This document shows positions 44,178-52,861 of a stretch of 64,000 nucleotides of DNA, one piece after another. The notes under the pieces were generated by a model. The model ran no database searches. It was given only the letters and a program-made list of their open reading frames with translations, and was not told the origin of the DNA. A program made the position numbers and the translations under genes. The DNA lies in assembly GCA_021800275.1 (NCBI GenBank), contig JAJYZB010000007.1, positions 78,769 to 142,768 of the forward strand. Direction: 5' to 3'. Origin of the DNA: a bacterium. GTDB taxonomy: Bacteria; Vulcanimicrobiota; JABDET01. The number at the start of each line of letters is the position of its first letter. Within the stretch, counting starts at the first letter, position 1.

Positions 44178-44999
44178 ATGGCATACCAGGCTGGTTCTGT
44201 AGTTGGTCTCCCTGAATCTGCTCGCGCTCGATTAAAAGAAATGCGGGGTGGAGACGGGAAAACAGGAATTTTTACAAGTGATTTATCAGTCAACGAATTT
44301 TTACTGATTAAACAGGCGGGTTTTCTTCCTTTAGGACTTGTTATGGGAAGTTCTATTTATCATGTTGGATTTCAATTCAGCAAAGTTTTTCAAAATCAAG
44401 AGATGCAAGTTTTAACCCAGGCTTTATATAATGCCCGTGAACTTGCCATGACCCGGATGGAAGAAGAAGCAGATACCCTTGGAGCAGATGGAATTGTGGG
44501 GGTAAGGCTTGAGGTTAAACGATATGCCTGGGGGGAAGGACTTCTCGAAGTTCTAGCGATTGGAACTGCGATTAAACACGCTCGTGGAGAGCATTACCGC
44601 ACTGTTGATAATCGTCCTTTTACCTCTGATTTAAGTGGTCAGGATTTCTGGACACTTTTGTGCGCAGGGTATCGGCCTGTTTCATTTGTGATGGGAAACT
44701 GTGTTTACCATGTTGCTTATCAAGGACTTCGCCAATCTTTAAGCCAGATGGGGCAAAATGTGGAGATGGTAAACTTTACTCAAGCTCTTTATGAAGCAAG
44801 AGAACTGGCTCAGCAGAGAATGCTGGCAGAAGCAGAAGCCCAAAAAGCGGAAGGAATTATTGGAGCACAGGTTACAGAATCTAACTGGGGATGGGATCCC
44901 CATGTCATTGAATACTTGGCAATGGGAACAGCGATTCTTCCATTAGAAGGGGATCACCAGATTTCTGTTCCTACCCTTGTCCTACCAATGAATAGTTAG
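44178..44999 (+). CDS. Tandem YbjQ-like (DUF74, putative heavy-metal-binding) protein, copy 1
   Basis: 273 residues made of two related halves (~32-133 and ~146-258). Each begins 'FTSDLS' plus about 30 residues ending in a 'VMG-(S/N)-x-(V/I)YHV' strand, then 'ALYNARELAM'/'ALYEARELAQ', then 'GADGIVGVRLEV'/'AEGIIGAQVTE' and 'AIGTAI'/'AMGTAI'. The D/E-G-(I/V)-(I/V)-G-(V/A)-(R/Q) plus GTA(I/V) signature is that of YbjQ-type pentameric domains. No transmembrane segment. The true function of this fold is unknown. GGAGGAG before ATG. 11 bases from its paralogue. Confidence 0.72.
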   Translation: MAYQAGSVVGLPESARARLKEMRGGDGKTGIFTSDLSVNEFLLIKQAGFLPLGLVMGSSIYHVGFQFSKVFQNQEMQVLTQALYNARELAMTRMEEEADTLGADGIVGVRLEVKRYAWGEGLLEVLAIGTAIKHARGEHYRTVDNRPFTSDLSGQDFWTLLCAGYRPVSFVMGNCVYHVAYQGLRQSLSQMGQNVEMVNFTQALYEARELAQQRMLAEAEAQKAEGIIGAQVTESNWGWDPHVIEYLAMGTAILPLEGDHQISVPTLVLPMNS

Positions 45000-45010
45000 G
45001 AGAAAGAAAA

Positions 45011-45862
45011 ATGGGTAATGCTTTTGATCTTCCTGAAGCAGCACAAAAGCGTCTCAAACAGATGCGAGGTTCTGATGGAAAACCCGCAATGTTTACCAGT
45101 GATCTCTCAGTTAACGAATTTTTAATGGTGAAACAAGCAGGGTTTGCGCCTGTTGGACTTGTGATGGGAAGCTCGATTTACCATGTGGGGTATCAATTTC
45201 TTGTTCCTGGATTATTTGGCCTTTTCTGGAAAGACCAGGAGATTGGAGTAGCGACTCAGGCAAGTTATAATGCAAGAAGTCTTGCTATGAGTCGAATGAT
45301 AGAAGAAGCCAATGCTCTTGAAGCAGATGGAATTATTGGAGTTCGATTTCAACTGCCTAGCTATGATTGGGGAAAAGAACTTCTTCATGTAGTTATCCTT
45401 GGAACAGCGGTTAAAAATATAAATGGGGAAAATTTCCGTGGACCTAAAAATCAAATTTTTACTTCTAATTTAAATGGTCAGGATTTCTGGACACTCCTGA
45501 AATCAGGACACCGTCCTTTATCCCTGATTATGGGAAACTGTGTTTATGCCTTAAGGCAGCAGGGAATCCTGCAGAGCTTCAAACAACTTGGGAAAAATAT
45601 AGAGGTTCCAAATTATACTCAGGCAATCTATGCTGCAAGAGAATCAGCGCAAGAGAGAATGATGGCAGAACTCGGAAAATCAGAAACAAAACCAGATGGA
45701 GTCACAGGAGTGAACCTTGAAGAAAAAGTTAATCCGCACACAGACAATCGCGGAAATATAGAATATTATACAATTGACTTTTTTTCAGTTGGCACATCCG
45801 TTATTCCTTATGAAACAAAAGAACCTCTTTCTGCACCTGCTTTCATACAATTAATGAAATAA
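45011..45862 (+). CDS. Tandem YbjQ-like protein, copy 2
   Basis: 283-residue paralogue of the preceding gene with the same two-half layout ('FTSDLSVNEFLMVKQAGFAP', 'FTSNLNGQDFWTLLKSGHRP'; 'ADGIIGVRFQL' and 'PDGVTGVNLEE'). The second half has a longer insert before the final strand ('NPHTDNRGNIEYYTIDFFSV'). GGAG upstream of ATG. Three tandem genes, 43747-45862, thus arose partly by gene duplication on top of domain duplication. Function unknown. Confidence 0.72.
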   Translation: MGNAFDLPEAAQKRLKQMRGSDGKPAMFTSDLSVNEFLMVKQAGFAPVGLVMGSSIYHVGYQFLVPGLFGLFWKDQEIGVATQASYNARSLAMSRMIEEANALEADGIIGVRFQLPSYDWGKELLHVVILGTAVKNINGENFRGPKNQIFTSNLNGQDFWTLLKSGHRPLSLIMGNCVYALRQQGILQSFKQLGKNIEVPNYTQAIYAARESAQERMMAELGKSETKPDGVTGVNLEEKVNPHTDNRGNIEYYTIDFFSVGTSVIPYETKEPLSAPAFIQLMK

Positions 45863-45952
45863 AAACAGTGGGTCACCACCCCTTGTTTATTCCAATTTCA
45901 GGCATTTAAATTTTCTTATTTTAATTTTAGTCAACATACCATGATAATCCCC

Positions 45953-47833
45953 TCACATTTTTTCCACGGCTTCAATCCCCATTAAACCGAGAACAGAACC
46001 CAAAACCTCTTTACAAACAAAAACTAAAAAAAGCCTCGCATCAGTTAATTTCCTGCCAGGAATTCCTAGTATTCTGCATTCTGTGTAAAAAGAATGAAAC
46101 GTTCTAGCAAGTTCAACAGCATAACGGGGAAGGTGATGGGGTTCTCGCAGTGAAGACGCCATTTGTATAATAGAAGGGTATTGAGCCATTTTTTTAATTA
46201 AACTTTTTTCAGCTTCATTCTGGAGTGGAGTCAAATCCACTGCTTTACGAGAAGGAATCGCTATTCCTTGTTCTTCTGCCATTCTAATTAAGCTAGAGAT
46301 TCTGGCATAGGCATATTGGGTGTAATAAAGAGGATTTTCTTCGGACTGAAGTTTTGCCAAATCTAAATCGAAATCTAGATGCGTGTCCCTGTGCCGCGCC
46401 AAAAAGTACCACCTTGCAGCATCTACCCCAACATCATCCAGCAGTTCAGTGATAGTAATAAACTCCCCCGCTCTTTTAGACATGCGGACAGGTTTTCCGC
46501 CAGAGAGCAAGGTAACCAGTTGAATCAAATAAATTTCGATAGAATCAGGCGGGTAACCCAGGGCTTGAACAGCAGCTTTTGTTCGGGCAATATAGCCATG
46601 ATGATCAGGTCCAAGAAAATCAATCAATTTATCATATCCTCTTTCTTTTTTATACGCATGGTAAGCAATATCAGTAGCGAAATAAGTGGGAGATCCATCC
46701 TGACGAATCAAGACTCTGTCTTTGTCATCGTGAAAAGCGGTGGATTTAAACCAGACTGCTCCATCCTGTTCATAAAGATGTCCTTTTTCCTTTAAGTGAT
46801 CAATAGTTTGGGTAACCTTTTCCCCTAACTGGCTCTGAAAAAACCAGTTCTGAAATTCGAGCCTAAACCGTTTTAAAACTTCTTTCTGCAAACTGACATT
46901 GTAAATCACAGCAGTACAACTTAAAAATTTAATCCTTTCTTTTTCATTAGGAATAAGCTCAAGGAGTTTATCGCCAAAACCATTTTTCAAGAGCGCAATT
47001 CTTTCAAAAGAAAAAATTTTCCGCCCATAAATAGATGTTCCTAAATTTTTAAAAATAGAGAGCTCATCCTTAGAGTCGTTCTTTTCAAATCCATTTCGAA
47101 TCTGTTCTGCCATCCCTTTTAAATACTCACCCTGGTATAAATCTTCTGCAGTTTCTAAACTCCAGTCAGCGGGAACCCAAAAAATTCCATGAGCCTTATA
47201 TCCTTTTGGCGGTTCAGAGCCAAGCAGCTGTAGGTATCGAGACTGAAGAGAATAAGCCAGATGTTCGATTTGGCTTCCTTCATCATTCACATAGAACTCT
47301 CGATCTGCCGTATGTCCAGAAGCTTCAATCAGTCGAGCTAAAGTATCGCCGACTGCAGCAGCCCTTGCATTCACTACATTTAAGGGTCCTGTAGGGTTAG
47401 CGCTTACAAACTCCAGCAAAAATTTTTTTTTGTGTTGAGATAAGGAATCTTGTTTTTCGTCAAAACTTCCTTCTATACTAAAAGATGACAACGGTTCAAC
47501 AGAAACATTTTTTTTACTGGACATCTTTCTAAGAGATTCTTGAATAAAATGATCGGAAAGAAAAAAATTAATGAATCCTGGTTTAACGATTTCAATTTTA
47601 TTGAAGATATTTTCGCTTTTCTGCAAATTTTCGACGAGGGCACTTGCAGCCAAAAATGGCTGAATTTTTAACTTTTTCGCCAAAACCAGGGCCGCATTGG
47701 TAGAAAAATCACCATGCTCAGTTCCTCTTGGCTGCTCAATAGAAAATTCAGGCATCCTGTCCAGACTGAATTGACTGGTTTCTCTGACTGTCTCAGCAGC
47801 TTGATACACAAGTCTTTTTATTGTTTCAATCAT
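45953..47833 (-). CDS. argS: Arginyl-tRNA synthetase
   Basis: Charges tRNA-Arg. About 626 residues, longer than the common 550-590. Class Ia core: 'FVSANPTGPLNVVNARAAAV' (HIGH region, changed to N-V-V-N), 'FYVNDEGSQIEHLAYSL', 'VLIRQDGSPTYFATDIAYH', 'FLGPDHHGYIARTKAAVQAL', the 'VRMSKRAGEFITI' KMSK loop and the DALR anticodon domain at the end ('YYTQYAYARISSLIRMAEEQ'). ATG at 47833 is preferred over the upstream TTG at 47854. Confidence 0.95.
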   Translation of the reverse strand: MIETIKRLVYQAAETVRETSQFSLDRMPEFSIEQPRGTEHGDFSTNAALVLAKKLKIQPFLAASALVENLQKSENIFNKIEIVKPGFINFFLSDHFIQESLRKMSSKKNVSVEPLSSFSIEGSFDEKQDSLSQHKKKFLLEFVSANPTGPLNVVNARAAAVGDTLARLIEASGHTADREFYVNDEGSQIEHLAYSLQSRYLQLLGSEPPKGYKAHGIFWVPADWSLETAEDLYQGEYLKGMAEQIRNGFEKNDSKDELSIFKNLGTSIYGRKIFSFERIALLKNGFGDKLLELIPNEKERIKFLSCTAVIYNVSLQKEVLKRFRLEFQNWFFQSQLGEKVTQTIDHLKEKGHLYEQDGAVWFKSTAFHDDKDRVLIRQDGSPTYFATDIAYHAYKKERGYDKLIDFLGPDHHGYIARTKAAVQALGYPPDSIEIYLIQLVTLLSGGKPVRMSKRAGEFITITELLDDVGVDAARWYFLARHRDTHLDFDLDLAKLQSEENPLYYTQYAYARISSLIRMAEEQGIAIPSRKAVDLTPLQNEAEKSLIKKMAQYPSIIQMASSLREPHHLPRYAVELARTFHSFYTECRILGIPGRKLTDARLFLVFVCKEVLGSVLGLMGIEAVEKM

Positions 47834-47882
47834 TTTCGAATATCCGAATCCCAAAAAAAATCAATGCTGCTTGTCGAACTGT

Positions 47883-48995
47883 TTATTGAACAGCAGGCAC
47901 TAATTTGACTCTCAAGGTTCGCTTGATTCCATTTCGCCATAATTCTACAACAATAACAGTATCTGGTTTTTCTCTCCGAATGCGCGCGATCAATTCATTA
48001 ACTCCAAGAATCCGATGCCCATTGATCTTTGTAATGACATCCCCTGGAAGAATCCCTCCCTTTTGGGCTGGGCTTCCAGGTTCAACAGTCTCGACAACCA
48101 CTCCTTTCACAATTCTGAGATTTTCTTCCATCGCCAGTCCAGGAGTTAAATCATAAGCAGATACTCCCAATCTAACTCTTGATTTAAATTGAGGAAGATA
48201 GCCTTCATGCAAAAGTTCATCTGCTACTTTCATCGCAGTATTTGCAGGAATCGCAAATCCGAGACCCTGTGCTTTCATGGAGCCTCTTCCTTCCCAGACA
48301 AGAGTATTAATTCCAATAACATTCCCAAGAGTATTAATTAACGGACCTCCGGAGTTCCCTGGATTGATTGCTGCATCAGTTTGAATTAAATGACGATAGG
48401 GTTTATGTCCTGCAAGGACATTTCGATTTAATGCACTCACAACACCAACTGTTACAGTCCATCCAAAATTGAGAGGATTCCCAATGGCAATTGCTGTCTG
48501 CCCTAACTCCAGATCGCTAGAATTGCCGAATCTGGCATAAGGAAGATGAGTGGCAGGGATCTTTAAAACAGCTAGATCATACTGCTGCGCAGGAGCAACA
48601 AGAGCTGCTGTATATGTTTTTTCATTTGCCAGAGTGACCATAATTTTGTTAGCTCCCAGAAGGACATGAGCATTTGTTAAAATATATCCATCCGATCTAA
48701 AAATCACCCCTGAACCAATTTCAAGGGGATAATGGCTGTAGTAGCCTCCATAAGTTTTAATTCCAACAACTGCTGGTTTTACTTCTTTTACAGCTTTGAT
48801 AACAGATTCTTCATAACTCGGAAATCGAACCTGTTCTTTTCCATTTATGCTTCCTAAAAAGAATGCAGCAGCGGCAAAACAAAAAAATAAAAAATACAAA
48901 GCTTTTGATGATTTGTTCCCATTCTGTCTGCTGATTTCTTGGATGGTTTGGGGGGTTTCGTCAGATTTACCGCCAATTTTTTTCATGCCATTCAT
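47883..48995 (-). CDS. HtrA/DegP-type serine protease
   Basis: About 370 residues. N-terminal hydrophobic anchor ('ALYFLFFCFAAAAFFLGSIN'), then a trypsin-like domain with catalytic His in 'GYILTNAHVLLGANK', Asp in 'QQYDLAVLKIP' and Ser in 'TDAAINPGNSGGPLINTLG', then one PDZ domain ('GVVVETVEPGSPAQKGGILP', 'GDVITKINGHRI'). Periplasmic quality control. The frame opens at 49070, but ATG at 48995 starts 2 bases after the stop of the upstream gene. Confidence 0.94.
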   Translation of the reverse strand: MNGMKKIGGKSDETPQTIQEISRQNGNKSSKALYFLFFCFAAAAFFLGSINGKEQVRFPSYEESVIKAVKEVKPAVVGIKTYGGYYSHYPLEIGSGVIFRSDGYILTNAHVLLGANKIMVTLANEKTYTAALVAPAQQYDLAVLKIPATHLPYARFGNSSDLELGQTAIAIGNPLNFGWTVTVGVVSALNRNVLAGHKPYRHLIQTDAAINPGNSGGPLINTLGNVIGINTLVWEGRGSMKAQGLGFAIPANTAMKVADELLHEGYLPQFKSRVRLGVSAYDLTPGLAMEENLRIVKGVVVETVEPGSPAQKGGILPGDVITKINGHRILGVNELIARIRREKPDTVIVVELWRNGIKRTLRVKLVPAVQ

Positions 48996-48997
48996 GA

Positions 48998-49432
48998 TCA
49001 AATCGTTAATACTCGCCCAGAATTTAAAAGCTCTCCACAGATGCTTGACATGCTGACAACCTGCCCACATTTAATTTTTTCTTCAATTTGATGATAATCC
49101 ACACTGGTTCCCTCGATTAAAATTTTAATTCCCTGCTCCTGCAGGACGGTAAAACTTCCAAGCATCTCTGAGTTTTCGCAAACCATTAAAGCGGCATCAT
49201 TAAAAAGAATGAGCATTTGGGGTTTGACTGGATTTGCAGATAAACTCTTCAGAAAAAACTTCATTAAAATCTTTCCGAGATGCTCGGTTCCATTTCCCAG
49301 AGATGAGCCTGTAATAAGGATGATTAAATCTGAACCTGACGGTGTATCTTCTTTTATCGGAGAAGGAAGGGTTTGCAGAGACTTTAAAAGTCCTGCTAAA
49401 TCCTTTTCAGCAAAAGTCATGTTTTCTTTCAT
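48998..49432 (-). CDS. YedF-like DsrE-fold protein lacking the TusA domain
   Basis: 144 residues that match the C-terminal DsrE-like half of selenium-metabolism protein YedF: 'ITGSSLGNGTEHLGKILMKF', 'MLILFNDAALMVCENSEMLG', 'LQEQGIKILIEGTSVDYHQI', 'KIKCGQVVSMSSICGELL'. YedF normally also has an N-terminal TusA domain with a catalytic Cys, and a Cys in 'GTCLDYY'; here there is neither, the position being Ser110. Just upstream of the HtrA gene, 2 bases apart. Confidence 0.75.
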   Translation of the reverse strand: MKENMTFAEKDLAGLLKSLQTLPSPIKEDTPSGSDLIILITGSSLGNGTEHLGKILMKFFLKSLSANPVKPQMLILFNDAALMVCENSEMLGSFTVLQEQGIKILIEGTSVDYHQIEEKIKCGQVVSMSSICGELLNSGRVLTI

Positions 49433-49634
49433 TATAGCTTAAATAATTTTTCCACTATTAAGAGTGAACTCCTTTTTACCGCTAACACAGATAGGTGGTA
49501 AGCATGCAGCACAAAATTAAAAAATGACTCAGGTTCAACCTGTGCAACAGAGTGAGACTCTCTTTAAGTTATTCGCTCTTTCTATAAAAACTTAAGAAAA
49601 CCACGCATTAGGGCAATTTCATTACTCAAAACCC

Positions 49635-50234
49635 TTACAGCGGGAAGTAGGCATACCCCTCATTCCTCTTATGTATGATAAACGTCAATCCTGAATACAC
49701 TTCAGTAATACCTGGAAGGATATCGCTTCTATGATAGTGGAACACATGCATTGCCTGTCCACACACCACCATCTTCACGCCATCCTTCTGAAGCTCTCTT
49801 ATCAATACCACATTCGGATTTTCTTTCACGGGAATGGCAGCAGTCCCTAAATGTTTAGCATAAGCCTTGTTATTTAAAGCCCCAGGGGTTCCACTCGCAT
49901 GAAACACCACGACCAGATGCAGATCCTTTTTTTCTACCCCTGCAACACGATACAGATCCACAATCCTTGCCACTACTTGCAGGCCTGGAGCAACGTAATT
50001 CGGATTCTTCGGAAAATTTAATATGCTGAACACAGCCATCACAGAATGATCTGATTTCGGCACATCTATCGCGTGAGGGGTCTCGAACGCGCGAATGCTG
50101 TACCGCAGAAGCACTGGATCATTCCCAAACCCTCCCTGCGCAAAAACGACACCCCCTATCAAGCCAACCACTAACATCAAACCAGCAATGCCTAATAAGC
50201 CTAACCCAATTCGTTTATTCCGAGAAAATTTCAT
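49635..50234 (-). CDS. Exported DsrE-family protein
   Basis: 199 residues: an N-terminal membrane/signal segment (~residues 9-32, 'IGLGLLGIAGLMLVVGLIGG'), then a DsrE/F-like domain. 'LHLVVVFHASGTPGALNNKA', 'NPNVVLIRELQKDGVKMVVC' with Cys158 in 'VCGQ', and 'YSGLTFIIHKRNEGYAY' are typical of secreted DsrE proteins that may relay sulfur or bind thiols. Its codon use looks richer in G and C than its neighbours, but I have not computed this. Second DsrE-fold gene within 1 kb. Confidence 0.82.
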   Translation of the reverse strand: MKFSRNKRIGLGLLGIAGLMLVVGLIGGVVFAQGGFGNDPVLLRYSIRAFETPHAIDVPKSDHSVMAVFSILNFPKNPNYVAPGLQVVARIVDLYRVAGVEKKDLHLVVVFHASGTPGALNNKAYAKHLGTAAIPVKENPNVVLIRELQKDGVKMVVCGQAMHVFHYHRSDILPGITEVYSGLTFIIHKRNEGYAYFPL

Positions 50235-50416
50235 TTCTCTCTCCTTTTCATCTAAATGTTTTATCTACTCTTTCTGCAGCATTGCAATTCATTCTAGCCC
50301 TGGTTAAATTTCCCTTTTAGTTCTCTCTATCAATTAAACAAAAATCTTACTAAAGTGCCGCATCTAACTTAAAGGGGACCATTAACTTTAACAGAATTCA
50401 AAAAAGCAGAACTACC

Positions 50417-51139
50417 ATGAAACATCTCGTTCTTGTATTTTTTCCCCTATTGATTTTTTCATCATTGACTTCTGGGATTCCTCTTCAGCTTTCTGCTGCA
50501 CCTTCCCATTCAGCAGCTTTTATTCAGAAAAAATCATCAGATAAAATGCCTGTTCAGTTCTCTAAACAAAAACTGACAGGAAGTCAAGCTCTTATTCGAG
50601 CTGAACAGTCACTCACCGGAATCAAAAAATTAAAAGCTGACGTTAAGTTTCATGTCTTTCTAAAAACACTGGGCTTTCCATTTACATTAAGAGCTGTGTA
50701 TCGCTATACTCCTTCCGGCCATGTTAAGCTCACTTTTCATGGAATTCCAGCATTTTTTTCGAGTATCATGAACAAAAGCCTAAAAGCTTCTCTTGATCCA
50801 TCCGGGCTTCCACTGAACTATGAAACAGATTATAAAATTGAATTTTCAAAACCTGAAAAAATTGGCAGTATATCCTGCCTGCTGATCAAGCTGACTCCAA
50901 CAGCACATGCTGGTCCGATCCAAAACACCTCTCTTTGGATTTCTGAAACTAATTACACCATTCCAAAAGAAACGATTGCCTATTTTGATGGAATGGAAGT
51001 CACGGTTTACCGTAAATACGCTTTTATTCACCATCATTATCTCACCATAAAAGCCCATGCAGATTTAAATGACTCAAAAGAGTCAGATCTAAATGCCAGT
51101 GTAATGGCTGTTTTTAAAGATTACAAAGTAAATGACTGA
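50417..51139 (+). CDS. Exported protein, possibly LolA-like
   Basis: 240 residues with an N-terminal signal ('MKHLVLVFFPLLIFSSLTSG'). The body has 'SLTGIKKLKADVKFHVFLKT' and 'VYRYTPSGHVKLTFHGIPAF', then 'ISETNYTIPKETIAYFDGME', a pattern like LolA/LppX half-barrel proteins that carry lipids or lipoproteins in the periplasm. No lipobox. The ATG of mutY lies inside the last codons (8-base overlap). The family call is weak. Confidence 0.5.
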   Translation: MKHLVLVFFPLLIFSSLTSGIPLQLSAAPSHSAAFIQKKSSDKMPVQFSKQKLTGSQALIRAEQSLTGIKKLKADVKFHVFLKTLGFPFTLRAVYRYTPSGHVKLTFHGIPAFFSSIMNKSLKASLDPSGLPLNYETDYKIEFSKPEKIGSISCLLIKLTPTAHAGPIQNTSLWISETNYTIPKETIAYFDGMEVTVYRKYAFIHHHYLTIKAHADLNDSKESDLNASVMAVFKDYKVND

Positions 51140-52193
51140 AAATAACATTTCAACCGATTGGAAAAGCTTTTCCAACTCTCTTCTAGCCTGGTATTCTAAA
51201 AACAAAAGGATTCTTCCCTGGAGAGACAGCAGGGATCCCTATTCAATATGGATTTCCGAGATCATGCTCCAGCAGACACAGGTTATTTCAGTTATTCCTT
51301 ATTATGAAAGATTCCTCAAGGAATTTCCTAATCTGAAATCTTTAGCAGAAGCACCTCTTGAAAAAGTTTTAAAATGCTGGGAAGGGCTGGGATACTATTC
51401 TAGAGCTCGTCATCTGCACAGCACCGCAAAAGAAGTGAAACAAAAATATGACGGAAATCTGCCGAATCGCTCGGAAGCTCTTGTTGAACTCCCTGGAATC
51501 GGAAATTATACAGCTTGCGCTGTTGCCAGCATAGCTTTTGGAGAACCTGTTCCTGTTGTGGATGGAAATGTATGGAGGGTTTTTTCTCGAATTCTGCTCC
51601 TTGAAGATCTGCCTTCTGTCGGAAAACCTAAAATTTTTAAATTCTTAAAAGAGATTATCCCTGAATCCACCCCCTCTACATTTAATCAAGCAATGATGGA
51701 GTTAGGAGCCCTGGTATGTGTTCCCCAAAATCCTTCCTGCAGCATCTGCCCTGTTCAAAACTTCTGTAAAGCTTTCCATCAAAAAAAAGTCGAAAACTAT
51801 CCTAAAAAACCAGCTTCTAAAAAAATTCCTCACAACCTCTGGGCAGTTTTAGCAGCTGTTTGTCATGAGAAAATCTTACTGCGAAAAAGAGAACAAACTG
51901 GATTATGGGGTGGATTGTGGGATCTCCCTTCTGTCAAAATCAGGAAGCTGTCAGAAGCCAGAAATCAGGTACAGTCTATCATGGAAAAATTAAACTTGAA
52001 ACCCTTAGGGAATCCTCTTAAACTTAATCCTGTGAATCATGTTCTCACACACTTTAAATTGACCCTTTACCCTTATGTGGCAGAGATTGAAAATAAGCCT
52101 GCTGTCAAAGGACATTCATGGGTGGAGTTAAAGGATAATCCTCACCCGATTCCAGTTCCACATTTAAAAATATTGAAAAACATTAAATTATAA
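51132..52193 (+). CDS. mutY: A/G-specific adenine glycosylase
   Basis: Removes A paired with 8-oxo-G. Helix-hairpin-helix motif 'VELPGIGNYTACAVASIAFG' followed by the catalytic Asp in 'VVDGNVWRVFSR', catalytic Glu in 'EIMLQQTQV', and a 4Fe-4S site C-x6-C-x2-C-x5-C ('CVPQNPSCSICPVQNFC'). The C-terminal NUDIX-like domain (~residues 230-350) has 'GLWGGLWDLPSVK' and 'THFKLTLYPYVAE'. 353 residues. Confidence 0.96.
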   Translation: MTENNISTDWKSFSNSLLAWYSKNKRILPWRDSRDPYSIWISEIMLQQTQVISVIPYYERFLKEFPNLKSLAEAPLEKVLKCWEGLGYYSRARHLHSTAKEVKQKYDGNLPNRSEALVELPGIGNYTACAVASIAFGEPVPVVDGNVWRVFSRILLLEDLPSVGKPKIFKFLKEIIPESTPSTFNQAMMELGALVCVPQNPSCSICPVQNFCKAFHQKKVENYPKKPASKKIPHNLWAVLAAVCHEKILLRKREQTGLWGGLWDLPSVKIRKLSEARNQVQSIMEKLNLKPLGNPLKLNPVNHVLTHFKLTLYPYVAEIENKPAVKGHSWVELKDNPHPIPVPHLKILKNIKL

Positions 52194-52227
52194 TATATTT
52201 TTGTGATGTACTGAACGAATATTAACA

Positions 52228-52256
52228 TTGACAATACAAAAAGAATATGATATACT
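52228..52256 (+). promoter_or_regulatory. Sigma70-type promoter of the mazEF pair
   Basis: TTGACA (52228-52233), 17-base spacer, TATACT (52251-52256): near-consensus. The ATG of the antitoxin is only 7 bases after the -10 element, and no Shine-Dalgarno exists, so transcripts should begin at or beside the start codon (leaderless). Confidence 0.8.
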
Positions 52257-52263
52257 TTAATTT

Positions 52264-52518
52264 ATGATAGATAAAGTGAAACAAGAAATTATTTCTTTAA
52301 AATTGCCTGAAGAGTTTCTTAAGATTAGCACAGAGTGCGCTCGCACTCTTAATTTATCCAGATCGGCTTATATCCGTGAAGCCATAGCCCGGATGAATCA
52401 AGAAACCTATTCACAAATAAAATTCAGACGAATGGCAAAAGCGTCCTTAAAAGTCAGAAAGGAAAGTATGCGGGTAAATCGCGAATTTTCAGAAATAGAG
52501 CAAGACATTGAAGCTTAA
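52264..52518 (+). CDS. Ribbon-helix-helix antitoxin
   Basis: 84 residues. The N-terminus 'ISLKLPEEFLKISTECARTL' followed by 'LSRSAYIREAIARMN' is a ribbon-helix-helix DNA-binding fold of the MazE/CopG class, with a charged C-terminal tail (residues ~50-84) likely to wrap the toxin. It overlaps the toxin gene by 11 bases. It would bind its own promoter (52228-52256). Confidence 0.88.
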   Translation: MIDKVKQEIISLKLPEEFLKISTECARTLNLSRSAYIREAIARMNQETYSQIKFRRMAKASLKVRKESMRVNREFSEIEQDIEA

Positions 52519-52858
52519 CAGAGGAGAAATTTGGCTTGCCAATTTAAACCCTCAAAAAGGCACAGAACCAGGAAAAACAAGACCTGTTTTAATTATTCAA
52601 TCTCAGGCGCTTTTAGATGCAGAACATCCTTCCACATTAATTATTCCGTTAACAACGAATCTAGTGGATGACACATGGCCCTTAAGGGTTAGAATTCCTG
52701 CCTCTCATAATCTCAAACGAAATTCAGATCTTTTAATTGATCAGATTCGGGCAATTGACAATACTAGATTAGTTAAAGGTCCTCTGATTTATATTTCTTC
52801 AGAACTGATTCACAAAGTGGATTCAGCCGTGAAAGAAGTTCTGGATTTAGAGTTATAA
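52508..52858 (+). CDS. mazF: MazF/PemK-family mRNA interferase toxin
   Basis: 116 residues. 'LNRGEIWLANLNPQKGTEPG', 'KTRPVLIIQSQALLDAEHPS', 'TLIIPLTTN' and 'DLLIDQIRAIDNTRLVKGPL' are the CcdB/PemK-fold motifs with the conserved Arg. It cuts mRNA at short sequences; the recognition site cannot be predicted here. Overlaps the antitoxin gene and ends 3 bases from the convergent methyltransferase. Confidence 0.93.
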   Translation: MKLNRGEIWLANLNPQKGTEPGKTRPVLIIQSQALLDAEHPSTLIIPLTTNLVDDTWPLRVRIPASHNLKRNSDLLIDQIRAIDNTRLVKGPLIYISSELIHKVDSAVKEVLDLEL

Positions 52859-52861
52859 CCT

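Noticed and set aside
49530..49542. GGTTCAACC looked like a tRNA T-loop
   Set aside because: It is part of a small palindrome (CAGGTT-C-AACCTG) and no acceptor, D or anticodon stem can be folded around it.
49544..49563. Stretch resembling the end of a human Alu repeat (CAACAGAGTGAGACTC)
   Set aside because: Only about 18 bases match, flanking sequence is unlike Alu and the region is an ordinary intergenic gap; treated as chance.
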